Shown here: piece after piece, positions 57,321 through 64,000 of the stretch
Position numbering within the stretch: position 1 is the stretch's first letter
Layout: every line of letters starts with the position of its first letter
Source of the DNA: Marinobacter panjinensis
GTDB lineage: Bacteria > Pseudomonadota > Gammaproteobacteria > Pseudomonadales > Oleiphilaceae
Assembly: GCF_005298175.1 (NCBI RefSeq)
Contig: NZ_SZYH01000001.1
Coordinates: 2,790,001 to 2,854,000, forward strand
Direction of reading: 5' to 3'
Length of the DNA: 64,000 nucleotides
Notes under the pieces: model-generated
Databases searched by the model: none
The model's input: the letters and a program-made list of their open reading frames with translations, nothing else
What the model was told of the DNA's origin: nothing
Translations under genes and position numbers: made by a program

Positions 57321-58125
57321 TTCTGCCGGTAATCAGCGATTCCGGAATGGTTTCGAAATAGACATTCCGGGGCGTAATCCACTCACCCGCTGGGGCGAGC
57401 AATTCGCTGGTTGGCATTTCTTCCAGGGTGACTTGCTCGCTGGTCTGATCACTGTGTCTGAAGCTGTCCCCCAGCACCCAGAAAGGTTTGTTATGAGCAC
57501 GGGCTGCCAGGGCAAGCAGGCGGGTTCCACTTTTATTGATGAAATGCCCATCCACAAGCCAGGTATCACAACCAGTGACCACCACATCCGCCTGGGGAAC
57601 AAACAAGGCCATCTGGGCATCGGTAATCAGGGTGACCGGTACGCCCATGTCATTCAGCGACCGGGCGAGCTGATGTCCCTCGAAGCCGGGGCTGCTCTGG
57701 GTACAGATGACAGAAAAGGTGTGTTGCTCCCGTACCAGAAGGCGAAACAGCTGCAGCACCACCGAGCTGGCACTGTGGGTCATAATCACGGCATTGGCGG
57801 GAATTTTCTGGCGGGCATGCTGGGCTATGGCGGCACTGGCGTTTTCCAGCTCGTGGGTAACCCGGTTAACCGCCACCAGTGGCGTCTCCCCGCTTGCCAG
57901 TCGTGACTCCACCCTCGCCATGGCGTTGCCAATCACGATCATGCTGGGGCGGGCATTGCGAAGTTCTGTGAGTAACGTTGCCAGGTCGCTGGAAGCAGGC
58001 TCGGTCGCCTCCACATACGATTCCAGGCCCTTGAGTGTTTCCAGCGCCAGCGCTGTGGCTCCGGACTCGTAATCCTCCCGGATCCTGTTCAGTAGTTCGT
58101 TTGCTCTGTCATCAAAACCGGGCAT
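57274..58125 (-). CDS. eIF-2B alpha/beta/delta-like protein
   Basis: A 283-residue member of the eIF-2B/MtnA/ribose-1,5-bisphosphate isomerase superfamily. An N-terminal helical domain (about 1-95) precedes a Rossmann-like domain with VIMTHSASSVVLQLF (near 115) and TDAQMALFVPQADVVVTGCD (near 165). Bacteria lack eIF2, so relatives are thought to be sugar-phosphate isomerases or nucleotide-binding proteins; the function is unknown here. Its 3' end overlaps hrpB by 47 bases tail to tail. Confidence 0.8.
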   Translation of the reverse strand: MPGFDDRANELLNRIREDYESGATALALETLKGLESYVEATEPASSDLATLLTELRNARPSMIVIGNAMARVESRLASGETPLVAVNRVTHELENASAAIAQHARQKIPANAVIMTHSASSVVLQLFRLLVREQHTFSVICTQSSPGFEGHQLARSLNDMGVPVTLITDAQMALFVPQADVVVTGCDTWLVDGHFINKSGTRLLALAARAHNKPFWVLGDSFRHSDQTSEQVTLEEMPTSELLAPAGEWITPRNVYFETIPESLITGRINEQGVFSFPGSPRQ

Positions 58126-58188
58126 CGCTGCTTTCCCTTGCCGTTAAGGTTCAAGGGTAGCAGCGAGAGTACCGGTTGTCCGCGAGGT

Positions 58189-58557
58189 TTACTCGATGAC
58201 TGTGCGGCTGGTTTCCAGATAGCTTTCGCCATTGCTCGCAACGGCTTCAGTATCGGCGCTTTCGGAGGCAAGGTGTATTTCTTCCAGTGTTTCCGCCAGT
58301 CCGTCGAACTGCTCGTTGATCTTGCCGAGGGCGTTTTCCAGGGTATAGGTAAGCTGATGGATCTCGTTCATGGCCTCCGGAGTCAGTTCTCCTTCCAGTA
58401 TCTTCTCGAGTTTTTCGTTGTACTCAGAAAAGTTCTCTACGGCTTCCTTCAGGTTGGCGGATTCTTTACCTTCATAGTGTTCAACCTCGCCAGCAAACGA
58501 AGTTACCGGAAACGTCAGGGCAGCACAGGTCAGCAGAGCCAGGGTCTGTTTTCTCAT
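58189..58557 (-). CDS. Small periplasmic protein, DUF6746-like
   Basis: A 122-residue protein with a signal peptide (MRKQTLALLTCAALTFPVTS, cut near FAG) and an acidic, all-alpha mature part with heptads (EKLEKILEGELTPEAMNEIH; LENALGKINEQFDGLAETLE), probably a helical hairpin or coiled coil. I relate it to the DUF6746 family with moderate certainty. AAGGAG lies eight bases before the ATG. Upstream lies a region full of repeats. Confidence 0.7.
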   Translation of the reverse strand: MRKQTLALLTCAALTFPVTSFAGEVEHYEGKESANLKEAVENFSEYNEKLEKILEGELTPEAMNEIHQLTYTLENALGKINEQFDGLAETLEEIHLASESADTEAVASNGESYLETSRTVIE

Positions 58558-58646
58558 ATCGTTTTCTCCTTGTCGATATCAATAATGATAATAGTTCGCG
58601 TTCAAGGTTAAGGTATGTTTGTTGTTCTGGCAATGATTTCTGTCAG

Positions 58647-58720
58647 TTTTGGCTTTGGCTTTGGCTTTGGCTTTGGCTTTGGCTTTGGCTTTGGCTTTAG
58701 CTTTGGCTTTGGCTTTGGTA
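58647..58720. repeat. Hexanucleotide tandem repeat (TTTGGC)n
   Basis: About 12 copies of TTTGGC in direct array, interrupted by one TTTAGC at 58697-58702. Frames through it read (FG)n, (AL)n or (KP)n. Since no frame has a good start and all continue into hairpin R4, I regard it as non-coding satellite DNA of slippage-prone type. Confidence 0.9.
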
Positions 58721-58743
58721 AGACGGATGATTTTGGTGGGGAT

Positions 58744-58830
58744 CGGGGTGGTGGGGGTATTTTTCCTTGGGAATGGAACTCGCTTCGCTCAGACACCCAT
58801 TCCTGGCGGAAAAATACCCCCACCACCCCG
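58744..58830. repeat. Covarying-stem element R4
   Basis: A perfect 23-base stem (CGGGGTGGTGGGGGTATTTT onward; 58744-58766 with 58808-58830) around the conserved apex GAACTCGCTTCGCTCAGACA. The stem is close to that of R3 with one extra base pair. It lies 24 bases after the TTTGGC array. Confidence 0.88.
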
Positions 58831-58993
58831 CTCTTACTGAAAATGGTGATGTCGTTACGGAAAGCTTTGGTTGGGCTGTGGTTTGACTTCAAGTCTTTTT
58901 GGACGGACACAGTTTCAGGTGTAGAGATAACAGACTTCCAGGCAAAACCGGGCAAAACCTTGGTAAATCGCCACGACAACTGGCGTTAACTAA

Positions 58994-59085
58994 GGGTATG
59001 GGGGTGTTTTATTTTTCAATAAAGAAAATGGTGTCTGAGCGCAGCGAGTTCATTTTCATTTGAAAAATAAAACACCCCCATACCC
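58994..59085. repeat. Covarying-stem element R5
   Basis: A perfect 26-base stem (GGGTATGGGGGTGTTTTATT onward; 58994-59019 with 59060-59085) around the apex in reverse orientation (GTGTCTGAGCGCAGCGAGTT). The stem sequence differs from R3 and R4. R4 and R5 fill most of the 620-base gap between the DUF6746-like and ATP-grasp genes; the 160 bases between them hold nothing I recognise. Confidence 0.88.
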
Positions 59086-59180
59086 CTCCTCCAACCCCAA
59101 CAGTCCTACCAAGCAAATAACCATTGCACCCAACCAAAACCTGTATAAAATGCGACCAACTCAACCACGCACCCACCCAC

Positions 59181-59999
59181 ATGAAACTGGTTTCCTTCGA
59201 CATATTCCGCACCCTGGGCTTCCCGGATACCAAAGTACTCAAGCCCGAACAGTTCCTGGCCCACAAGGAACTGCTTAAAAGCGCAGACTGGGTTCTGTTC
59301 CCGGAATACTGGCAGTTGAATGCCCTGGTTTATGGCTTGAAATGCCGGGTGTTTCCCAGCGTTGCCAGTTATCGGATTGGCCACGACAAGGTTGAGATGA
59401 CCCGTGCCTTCCAGGTGGTGGCTCCGGAGCACACTCCATGGACATTGATAGAGGCCAACGGCCCTGAGGAACAACAGGTGGTGTGGGATGCCATGGTGCT
59501 GCCGTTTGTAGCCAAGTTACCGAAGGCGAGCATGGGCGAAGGGGTATGGCTGATCGAGAACCGGGCCGACTGGCAGCGTTACTGTGAGAGGACCAGTGTT
59601 TTATATGCTCAGGAATATTTGCCGATCGACCGGGATGTGCGGGTGGTGATTGTCGGGGACCGGGTGGTATCCGCTTACTGGCGGACCCAGGCGGATCAGG
59701 GGTTCTATAACAACGTGTCGCAGGGTGGACGTATTGATAACAGCCCGGTTCCGCCCGTGGTAACGAACCTGGCGCTGCGGCTGGCGAGAGAGCTGGGCGT
59801 GGACCATGCGGGTTTTGATATTGCGCTGGTGGAAGGTTACCCCTACGTGCTGGAGTTCAACCGGTTGTTCGGAAATAAAGGGCTGGGTCAGCCCGGTGAC
59901 CTGAAGTCTGCCATTCTGGACTACCTGCAGCAACAGGCCGAGCCGGAAGACCCAGATGGACCCACCGGGCCTGCGCCGGTATGGCCGGTTGCGGTGTAA
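59181..59999 (+). CDS. ATP-grasp family protein, RimK-like
   Basis: A 272-residue protein resembling the RimK/glutathione-synthetase ATP-grasp fold. Phosphate-binding loop FVAKLPKASMGEGVWLI (near 120), then YLPIDRDVRVVIVGDRVVSA and the Mg-binding FDIALVEGYPYVLEFNRLFG (E and N near 235). RimK-type enzymes ligate amino acids to carboxyl groups; the substrate is unknown. The ATG at 59181 (MKLVSFDIFRTLG) has no clear Shine-Dalgarno; the frame extends upstream to 59124. Confidence 0.82.
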   Translation: MKLVSFDIFRTLGFPDTKVLKPEQFLAHKELLKSADWVLFPEYWQLNALVYGLKCRVFPSVASYRIGHDKVEMTRAFQVVAPEHTPWTLIEANGPEEQQVVWDAMVLPFVAKLPKASMGEGVWLIENRADWQRYCERTSVLYAQEYLPIDRDVRVVIVGDRVVSAYWRTQADQGFYNNVSQGGRIDNSPVPPVVTNLALRLARELGVDHAGFDIALVEGYPYVLEFNRLFGNKGLGQPGDLKSAILDYLQQQAEPEDPDGPTGPAPVWPVAV

Positions 60000-60098
60000 T
60001 TCCGGATCAGATTCCCGTTTTTGCAGAGCGGCTGATACTTATGGGTAGATATGCTCATATCCGGGGTTCCGAAAAAGCCCGATGATCGCGTCATTACC

Positions 60099-60131
60099 GG
60101 GTGCCGCAGCGTCGCTGTGGTGCCCTTTTTT
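60099..60131 (+). terminator. Rho-independent terminator before the decarboxylase gene
   Basis: GGGTGCCGCAGC-GTC-GCTGTGGTGCCC with G-U pairs, followed by TTTTTT. It ends the ATP-grasp transcript, or, being 35 bases before the next start codon, could attenuate the decarboxylase message. Confidence 0.8.
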
Positions 60132-60165
60132 ATGCCTGTTTACCCCGTGGAGGGAAACACTATCC

Positions 60166-61341
60166 ATGACCGAGTCTGCCAACGCCATCATCGCTGATTA
60201 CTACACCGCCGAGACCTTTGCCCGTATCAAGGCATTTGCCGATACAAAGGAAACGCCCTGCGTCGTTATCGATACCGCCACCATCGACCGTCAGTACGAC
60301 GAACTGGTGGAAGGCTTTCCCTATGCCAACGTCTACTACGCGGTAAAGGCCAACCCGGCGCCGCAGGTTCTGACCATGTTGCGGGACAAGGGTGCGAGCT
60401 TTGATATTGCGTCTGTGTATGAACTCGAGAAGGTCATGGGTCTGGGTGTAACCGGCGATCGTATCAGTTACGGCAACACCATCAAGAAGGCCAGGGACAT
60501 CCGCACTTTCTATGAGAAAGGCGTGCGCCTCTATGCCACCGACTCGGAAGCGGACCTGCGCAACATCGCCAAGGCAGCCCCCGGCTCCAATGTGTATGTA
60601 CGCATTCTTACCGAAGGCACCCTGACTGCCGACTGGCCCCTGTCCCGCAAGTTCGGCTGCCAGACCGACATGGCCATGGACCTGCTGATCCTGGCCCGCG
60701 ACCTGGGCTTGGTGCCTTACGGTGTTTCTTTCCACGTGGGTTCCCAGCAACGGGAAATTGGCGCGTGGGACGCAGCGCTGGGCAAGGTGAAGGTGATCTT
60801 CGAGCGCCTGAAGGAAGAAGACGGCATTGAGCTGAAGATGATCAACATGGGCGGCGGCTTTCCGGCCAACTACATCACCCGTACCAACGACCTGAAAACC
60901 TACGCCGAAGAGATCAAGCGGTTTCTTGACGAGGACTTTGGCGACGAGTTGCCCGAGATCATTATTGAGCCTGGTCGTTCACTGATCTCCAATGCCGGTG
61001 TTCTGGTGAGTGAAGTAGTGTTGATTTCACGGAAGTCCCGCACTGCCCTGCATCGCTGGGTATTCACCGATGTCGGTAAGTTTGGTGGCCTGATCGAAAC
61101 GCTTGATGAATCCATCAAGTTTCCGATCTATACCGAGAAATCGGGTGAAGGCGAAGACTGTGTTATTGCGGGTCCGACATGCGACAGTGCCGACATCATG
61201 TACGAGCACCACAAATACCCGTTGCCGCTGAACCTGGCCATTGGCGACCGAATGTACTGGCTGTCCACGGGTGCCTACACCACAACCTACAGCGCAATAG
61301 AATTCAACGGTTTCCCCCCGTTAAAAGACTACTATATCTAA
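60166..61341 (+). CDS. Ornithine/lysine decarboxylase (PLP, alanine-racemase fold)
   Basis: A 391-residue type III (eukaryotic-like) decarboxylase that should form putrescine or cadaverine. The PLP Lys is in VYYAVKANPAPQVL (near 57), the Gly-rich phosphate site in MINMGGGFPANY, the conserved EPGRSLISNAG, and the catalytic Cys in AGPTCDSADIMYEHHKYP. It resembles SpeC of Pseudomonas; ornithine versus lysine preference cannot be read by eye. The ATG at 60166 has GTGGAGGGA upstream. Followed by element R6. Confidence 0.92.
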   Translation: MTESANAIIADYYTAETFARIKAFADTKETPCVVIDTATIDRQYDELVEGFPYANVYYAVKANPAPQVLTMLRDKGASFDIASVYELEKVMGLGVTGDRISYGNTIKKARDIRTFYEKGVRLYATDSEADLRNIAKAAPGSNVYVRILTEGTLTADWPLSRKFGCQTDMAMDLLILARDLGLVPYGVSFHVGSQQREIGAWDAALGKVKVIFERLKEEDGIELKMINMGGGFPANYITRTNDLKTYAEEIKRFLDEDFGDELPEIIIEPGRSLISNAGVLVSEVVLISRKSRTALHRWVFTDVGKFGGLIETLDESIKFPIYTEKSGEGEDCVIAGPTCDSADIMYEHHKYPLPLNLAIGDRMYWLSTGAYTTTYSAIEFNGFPPLKDYYI

Positions 61342-61356
61342 GCCATCGGTAAGGAC

Positions 61357-61441
61357 GTGGGGTGGGGGTAAATTTTCCGCCAGAAATGGGTGTTTGAGCG
61401 AAGCGAGTTCCATTTCCAAGGAAAAATTACCCCCGCCCCGC
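61357..61441. repeat. Covarying-stem element R6
   Basis: A 22-base stem (61357-61378 with 61420-61441, GTGGGGTGGGGGTAAATTTT onward) with a few G-U or mismatched pairs around the apex TGTTTGAGCGAAGCGAGTTC, a one-base variant of the family. Located between the convergent decarboxylase and MFS genes, where it could end both transcripts. Confidence 0.85.
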
Positions 61442-61480
61442 GGCCAGGCAAAGCGCTGACCAATAGCACCAGATAAAGGG

Positions 61481-62683
61481 TCAACCCTCGGGTTGGCCCT
61501 TCTGTCGTTTGAGGTCCAGGGTAAAGGTCAAAGGAAGTACAAGCACGCAATAAGCGATGATAAAACCTATCGCATAGCGGGCGTCATCGCCCCAGTCAGC
61601 CAGTAGCCCGCCGATCATGGGGACCGAAAACGCCAGGGTGTAACCGACCAGGAAGTTTCCTGCAGACAATCTTCCGGTTTCTTTGGATTCCACCAGTACT
61701 GGCGGTAACGCCACCAACAAGATCAGCAGAATGCCCGCAGTTAAACTCATAAAGGTCGCACTGGCGATGGCCCACCAGCCGGCTAGCAGCAGCGTGCCAA
61801 TGGTACCGATGATGCTGCAGCTAGCTGCTACTATGATGGGGAGTTTCCGGCCCACCCAGTATCTGGCCATTTTCAGCATTACCAGCGACGCGATCACCTG
61901 AGCGAAGTTGTACCAGAACAGGGCATCCGCCAGCATTTCAAAGTTGCCCTGCTGTTCCAGCAGGTTGCCCATATAAGCGTTCAAGCCGAAGAACAGGGAG
62001 CCGGACAAGCCCAGTAGCAGGCCGATTCTCAGGGTGAGAGGGTTTTTCCAGTCAGGCAGCCAGGAGGGTTTTCGTACCGGTCGGGCCATGTCTCGGCGCG
62101 GGAGGAACAGGGCTGCAGCTACCAGTAAACCGGGCAGTGACCAGGCCAGCAGGGTGGCTCGCCAGCTGTTATCCAGCAATGGCATCAATACCGGCAGGGT
62201 GATGCCGGCGCCGATGAACTCGCCCATCAGCATGCCGTTCATGTAGATGGCAGAGCCGATGGCCAGGTGGCGGGGCTCTAGCCATCGGGGCAACAATGCC
62301 GGCAGGGAGGGTTGCATCATGGCGACGCCGAGGCCCATAACGGCGCTGGCGAGCATGAGTGTGACGGTATCCGGGGAGAGGCCGCGGCCGGCAGAACCTA
62401 TGACCATGATTACCATGGCCAGCGCCAGGGTGTTCCGTGGCCCTAGTCTGGCGATCGCAAGTGAGCCGGGCATGGAGCCGATCGCCAGCATCAGTATGGG
62501 CAGGGTGGTGAGTGCCCCGGTCAGGGCCTGGGACAGGCCGAGGTCGTCGCTGATAAACGGGGCCAGGGGCGGTGCCACCAGCACCGGTATGCGCAGGTAA
62601 ACACCTGCAAGCCAAAGCAACACCGCCACCGGAAGCAGCTTTGCTGCCGGTGGCGGTGTTGTGATCTCTGAAGCGTCAGCCAC
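61481..62683 (-). CDS. MFS transporter, CynX/NimT type
   Basis: A 400-residue, 12-helix major facilitator protein. Resembles the CynX-type family: VYLRIPVLVAPPLAPFISDD, then GSMPGSLAIARLGPRNTLAL (loop 2-3 motif) and GLGVAMMQPSLPALLPRWLE. The substrate is unknown. The start lies 11 bases after the ectC stop in the reading direction, so the two genes are co-transcribed and the carrier may move the substrate or product of that cupin. Confidence 0.85.
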   Translation of the reverse strand: MADASEITTPPPAAKLLPVAVLLWLAGVYLRIPVLVAPPLAPFISDDLGLSQALTGALTTLPILMLAIGSMPGSLAIARLGPRNTLALAMVIMVIGSAGRGLSPDTVTLMLASAVMGLGVAMMQPSLPALLPRWLEPRHLAIGSAIYMNGMLMGEFIGAGITLPVLMPLLDNSWRATLLAWSLPGLLVAAALFLPRRDMARPVRKPSWLPDWKNPLTLRIGLLLGLSGSLFFGLNAYMGNLLEQQGNFEMLADALFWYNFAQVIASLVMLKMARYWVGRKLPIIVAASCSIIGTIGTLLLAGWWAIASATFMSLTAGILLILLVALPPVLVESKETGRLSAGNFLVGYTLAFSVPMIGGLLADWGDDARYAIGFIIAYCVLVLPLTFTLDLKRQKGQPEG

Positions 62684-62694
62684 TGAGGCCAGGC

Positions 62695-63090
62695 TTAAAC
62701 GTCGCTGGTATCCAAAGTGTAAGCACCGTCTTCGTCATGGACTTCACGGCCGGTGACAGGTGGGTTGAAGGCGCAGATCAGGCGCATGTCTTCGGTACCA
62801 CCGCGGAGGGTGTGGGGGTCGTTCTTGTCCAGTGCGTAAAGGGTTCCGTCAGAAATTTCGTGGGTTTCACCCGTCGCCTTGTCGAGGATGGTGCCGTTGC
62901 CAGCGACGCAATAGACCGCCTCCAGGTGATTCTTGTACCAGAGATTCAGTTCAGCCCCGGCAGGGATAATGGTCTCGTGGAATGAAAAGCCCATGCCATC
63001 CTTTTTGAGCAGCATGCGGCGGCTGGTCCAGCCCGGTCCGGTTACTTCGCGCTCGGTGCCGATGATGTCCTCAACTCGTACAATTTTCAT
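62695..63090 (-). CDS. ectC: Ectoine-synthase-like protein (orphan EctC)
   Basis: A 131-residue cupin that matches L-ectoine synthase, the last step of ectoine formation: [40 protein letters not shown] (metal-binding Glu), [15 protein letters not shown] (metal-binding His) and a C-terminal [12 protein letters not shown]. Typical EctC has [14 protein letters not shown]; here the first part reads [17 protein letters not shown]. No ectA, ectB or ask is next to it. AGGGAT precedes the ATG. The activity may have shifted, or it may use precursor taken up from outside. Confidence 0.85.
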   Translation of the reverse strand: MKIVRVEDIIGTEREVTGPGWTSRRMLLKKDGMGFSFHETIIPAGAELNLWYKNHLEAVYCVAGNGTILDKATGETHEISDGTLYALDKNDPHTLRGGTEDMRLICAFNPPVTGREVHDEDGAYTLDTSDV

Positions 63091-63140
63091 ACTTATCCCT
63101 CGTTATTTGATGGAGCAGTCCTACAGTATACACATCCCGG

Positions 63141-64000
63141 TTATGTTCGGTTCAACAGCCAATCGTCGTAGGCGCTCATGGCCTGCTCAATGGCAGCGGC
63201 CAAGGCAAACCGGGTTTTGTCATCCAGGGCTCCCTGTTTACGACAGCGTTCAAGGGCCCTATGAATGACCTGACGATTGACCCGGTCAAGATGCTCCAGC
63301 CAGTGGTTGTCCGCCGGTGCCAGGTCGAGCAGTTCGCGACCGGCGTGATTACGATGGCTGATATGCCACCAGTGATTTATTGCCCTTCCTAATACAACAT
63401 AGCCGAACTGACTGTCCTGTACAGGACCAAAAACAGCGGTTCTGAGCCCGTTGGTCAGTACCCCGGTATTGAGCACCGGTAAAGTCAGGCGGTCGCCGTA
63501 AAAATAGCTGCCCGCAGCACCAATCAATCCACCGACCAGGGCACCGGCTCCCAATGAGTGGCCCAGGGTCAGTGCATCCACGCCGGCGCCGCCTACAGCA
63601 CCGGCCCCGAATCCGGCCGTTGCCAGGTAACGGCGGTTGACGCCCCAGGCCTTGCGGCTGTCCTCGCTGAACAGGTCGTGTTCACTGTGCCATTCAAGTT
63701 CGGCTTCCTGGCGCTCTATACGGTGATGCTCGTAAAGCTTTTCGATGGCGATTCGCAGCTGTTGCTCCCGTTTTCGCTGGTTGTGATACCAGCTGGTTCG
63801 CAATTGTCGGGCCAGCTCCTCGTCGGACATTTCGCTGGTCTGGAGCGTGGTCAGCGTGCGTTTCTCCCGAAACGACATCATCTCTTCCAGAGTGCGTGCA
63901 ATCTTCGCGGCCGCTTCGGTCCGACGTTGACGGCGCTGGGCAAGGAGAAAGTCCGTAGCCTGCTCCAGTGGTCGCTCCCAGTCGGGCTCGAGCTGGCCAA
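63141..64000 (-). CDS. GTPase-type/DUF3482-like protein, 5' end outside window
   Basis: The frame is open to the edge of the window, so only the C-terminal 286 residues are visible. They contain a charged helical region (RKREQQLRIAIEKLYEHHRI), a Gly/Ala-rich segment (FGAGAVGGAGVDALTLGHSL) likely to insert in or contact the membrane, and a helical tail (AIEQAMSAYDDWLLNRT). This is the layout of the C-terminal half of GTPases with a DUF3482 domain; the G motifs would be upstream and cannot be seen. Confidence 0.6.
   Translation of the reverse strand, partial: GQLEPDWERPLEQATDFLLAQRRQRRTEAAAKIARTLEEMMSFREKRTLTTLQTSEMSDEELARQLRTSWYHNQRKREQQLRIAIEKLYEHHRIERQEAELEWHSEHDLFSEDSRKAWGVNRRYLATAGFGAGAVGGAGVDALTLGHSLGAGALVGGLIGAAGSYFYGDRLTLPVLNTGVLTNGLRTAVFGPVQDSQFGYVVLGRAINHWWHISHRNHAGRELLDLAPADNHWLEHLDRVNRQVIHRALERCRKQGALDDKTRFALAAAIEQAMSAYDDWLLNRT

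Noticed and set aside
58608..58989. Possible FG- or KP-repeat proteins on both strands
   Set aside because: Frames run through the TTTGGC array and hairpin R4 and have no good start or domain; the array best explains them.

Overview
The window looks like a chromosome segment of a marine gammaproteobacterium close to Marinobacter. Much of its gene order is shared with Pseudomonas and relatives near the replication origin: glyQS, trkA-rsmB-fmt-def, a LysM gene, dprA-tsaC-hemF-aroE, prlC-yheV and an aa3-type cytochrome c oxidase cluster. An ectoine-synthase-like gene and a Na+/H+ antiporter fit a saline habitat. The assignment rests on gene content and order only.

Bases 1 to about 15,137 are an accessory island that abuts the 3' end of a tRNA-Pro(CGG) gene. 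It begins inside a type III restriction-modification locus: a 5'-truncated SNF2-like helicase, a DUF4391 protein, the Mod methyltransferase, a 48-codon stump of an AlbA_2 (Schlafen-type) protein, and the Res helicase-nuclease. Next is an overlapping two-gene unit, a PD-(D/E)xK-like nuclease plus a degenerate uracil-phosphoribosyltransferase-like protein. I regard this pair as the best candidate for an undescribed system. An AlpA-type regulator and an HNH endonuclease with a Myb-like N-terminus follow on the minus strand. Then come five small minus-strand genes separated by attC-like sites, that is, an integron cassette cluster without a visible integrase. About 700 bases without a convincing gene end at the tRNA.

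From 15 to 30 kb the genes are core: glyQS, trkA, rsmB, fmt and def on the minus strand, then the LysM protein, dprA, tsaC, hemF, aroE and a MotA/MotB-type stator pair on the plus strand. From 30 to 46 kb lie an Hsp20, a membrane sulfatase-like protein, a gamma-carbonic anhydrase, oligopeptidase A, a YheV-like zinc ribbon, a Na+/H+ antiporter, a diguanylate cyclase, DoxX, a four-gene operon (cupredoxin-like protein, GGDEF/EAL protein, DUF3034 protein, truncated-globin lipoprotein) and a MATE exporter.

From 46.5 to 54.7 kb lies the cytochrome c oxidase and assembly cluster: coxB, coxA, coxC, a DUF2909 gene, SURF1, a SCO-like gene, ctaA, ctaB and SCO1. The cox11/ctaG gene usually found between coxA and coxC is missing. 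The last part holds hrpB, an eIF-2B-like gene, a small periplasmic protein, an ATP-grasp protein, a PLP-dependent ornithine/lysine decarboxylase, an MFS transporter, an orphan ectC and a partial GTPase-type gene.

The core region also carries several kinds of intergenic inverted repeat. The most striking is a family of six elements (35.5 to 61.4 kb). They share a nearly invariant apex, GAACTCGCTTCGCTCAGACA or its complement, but have different, still self-complementary stems.
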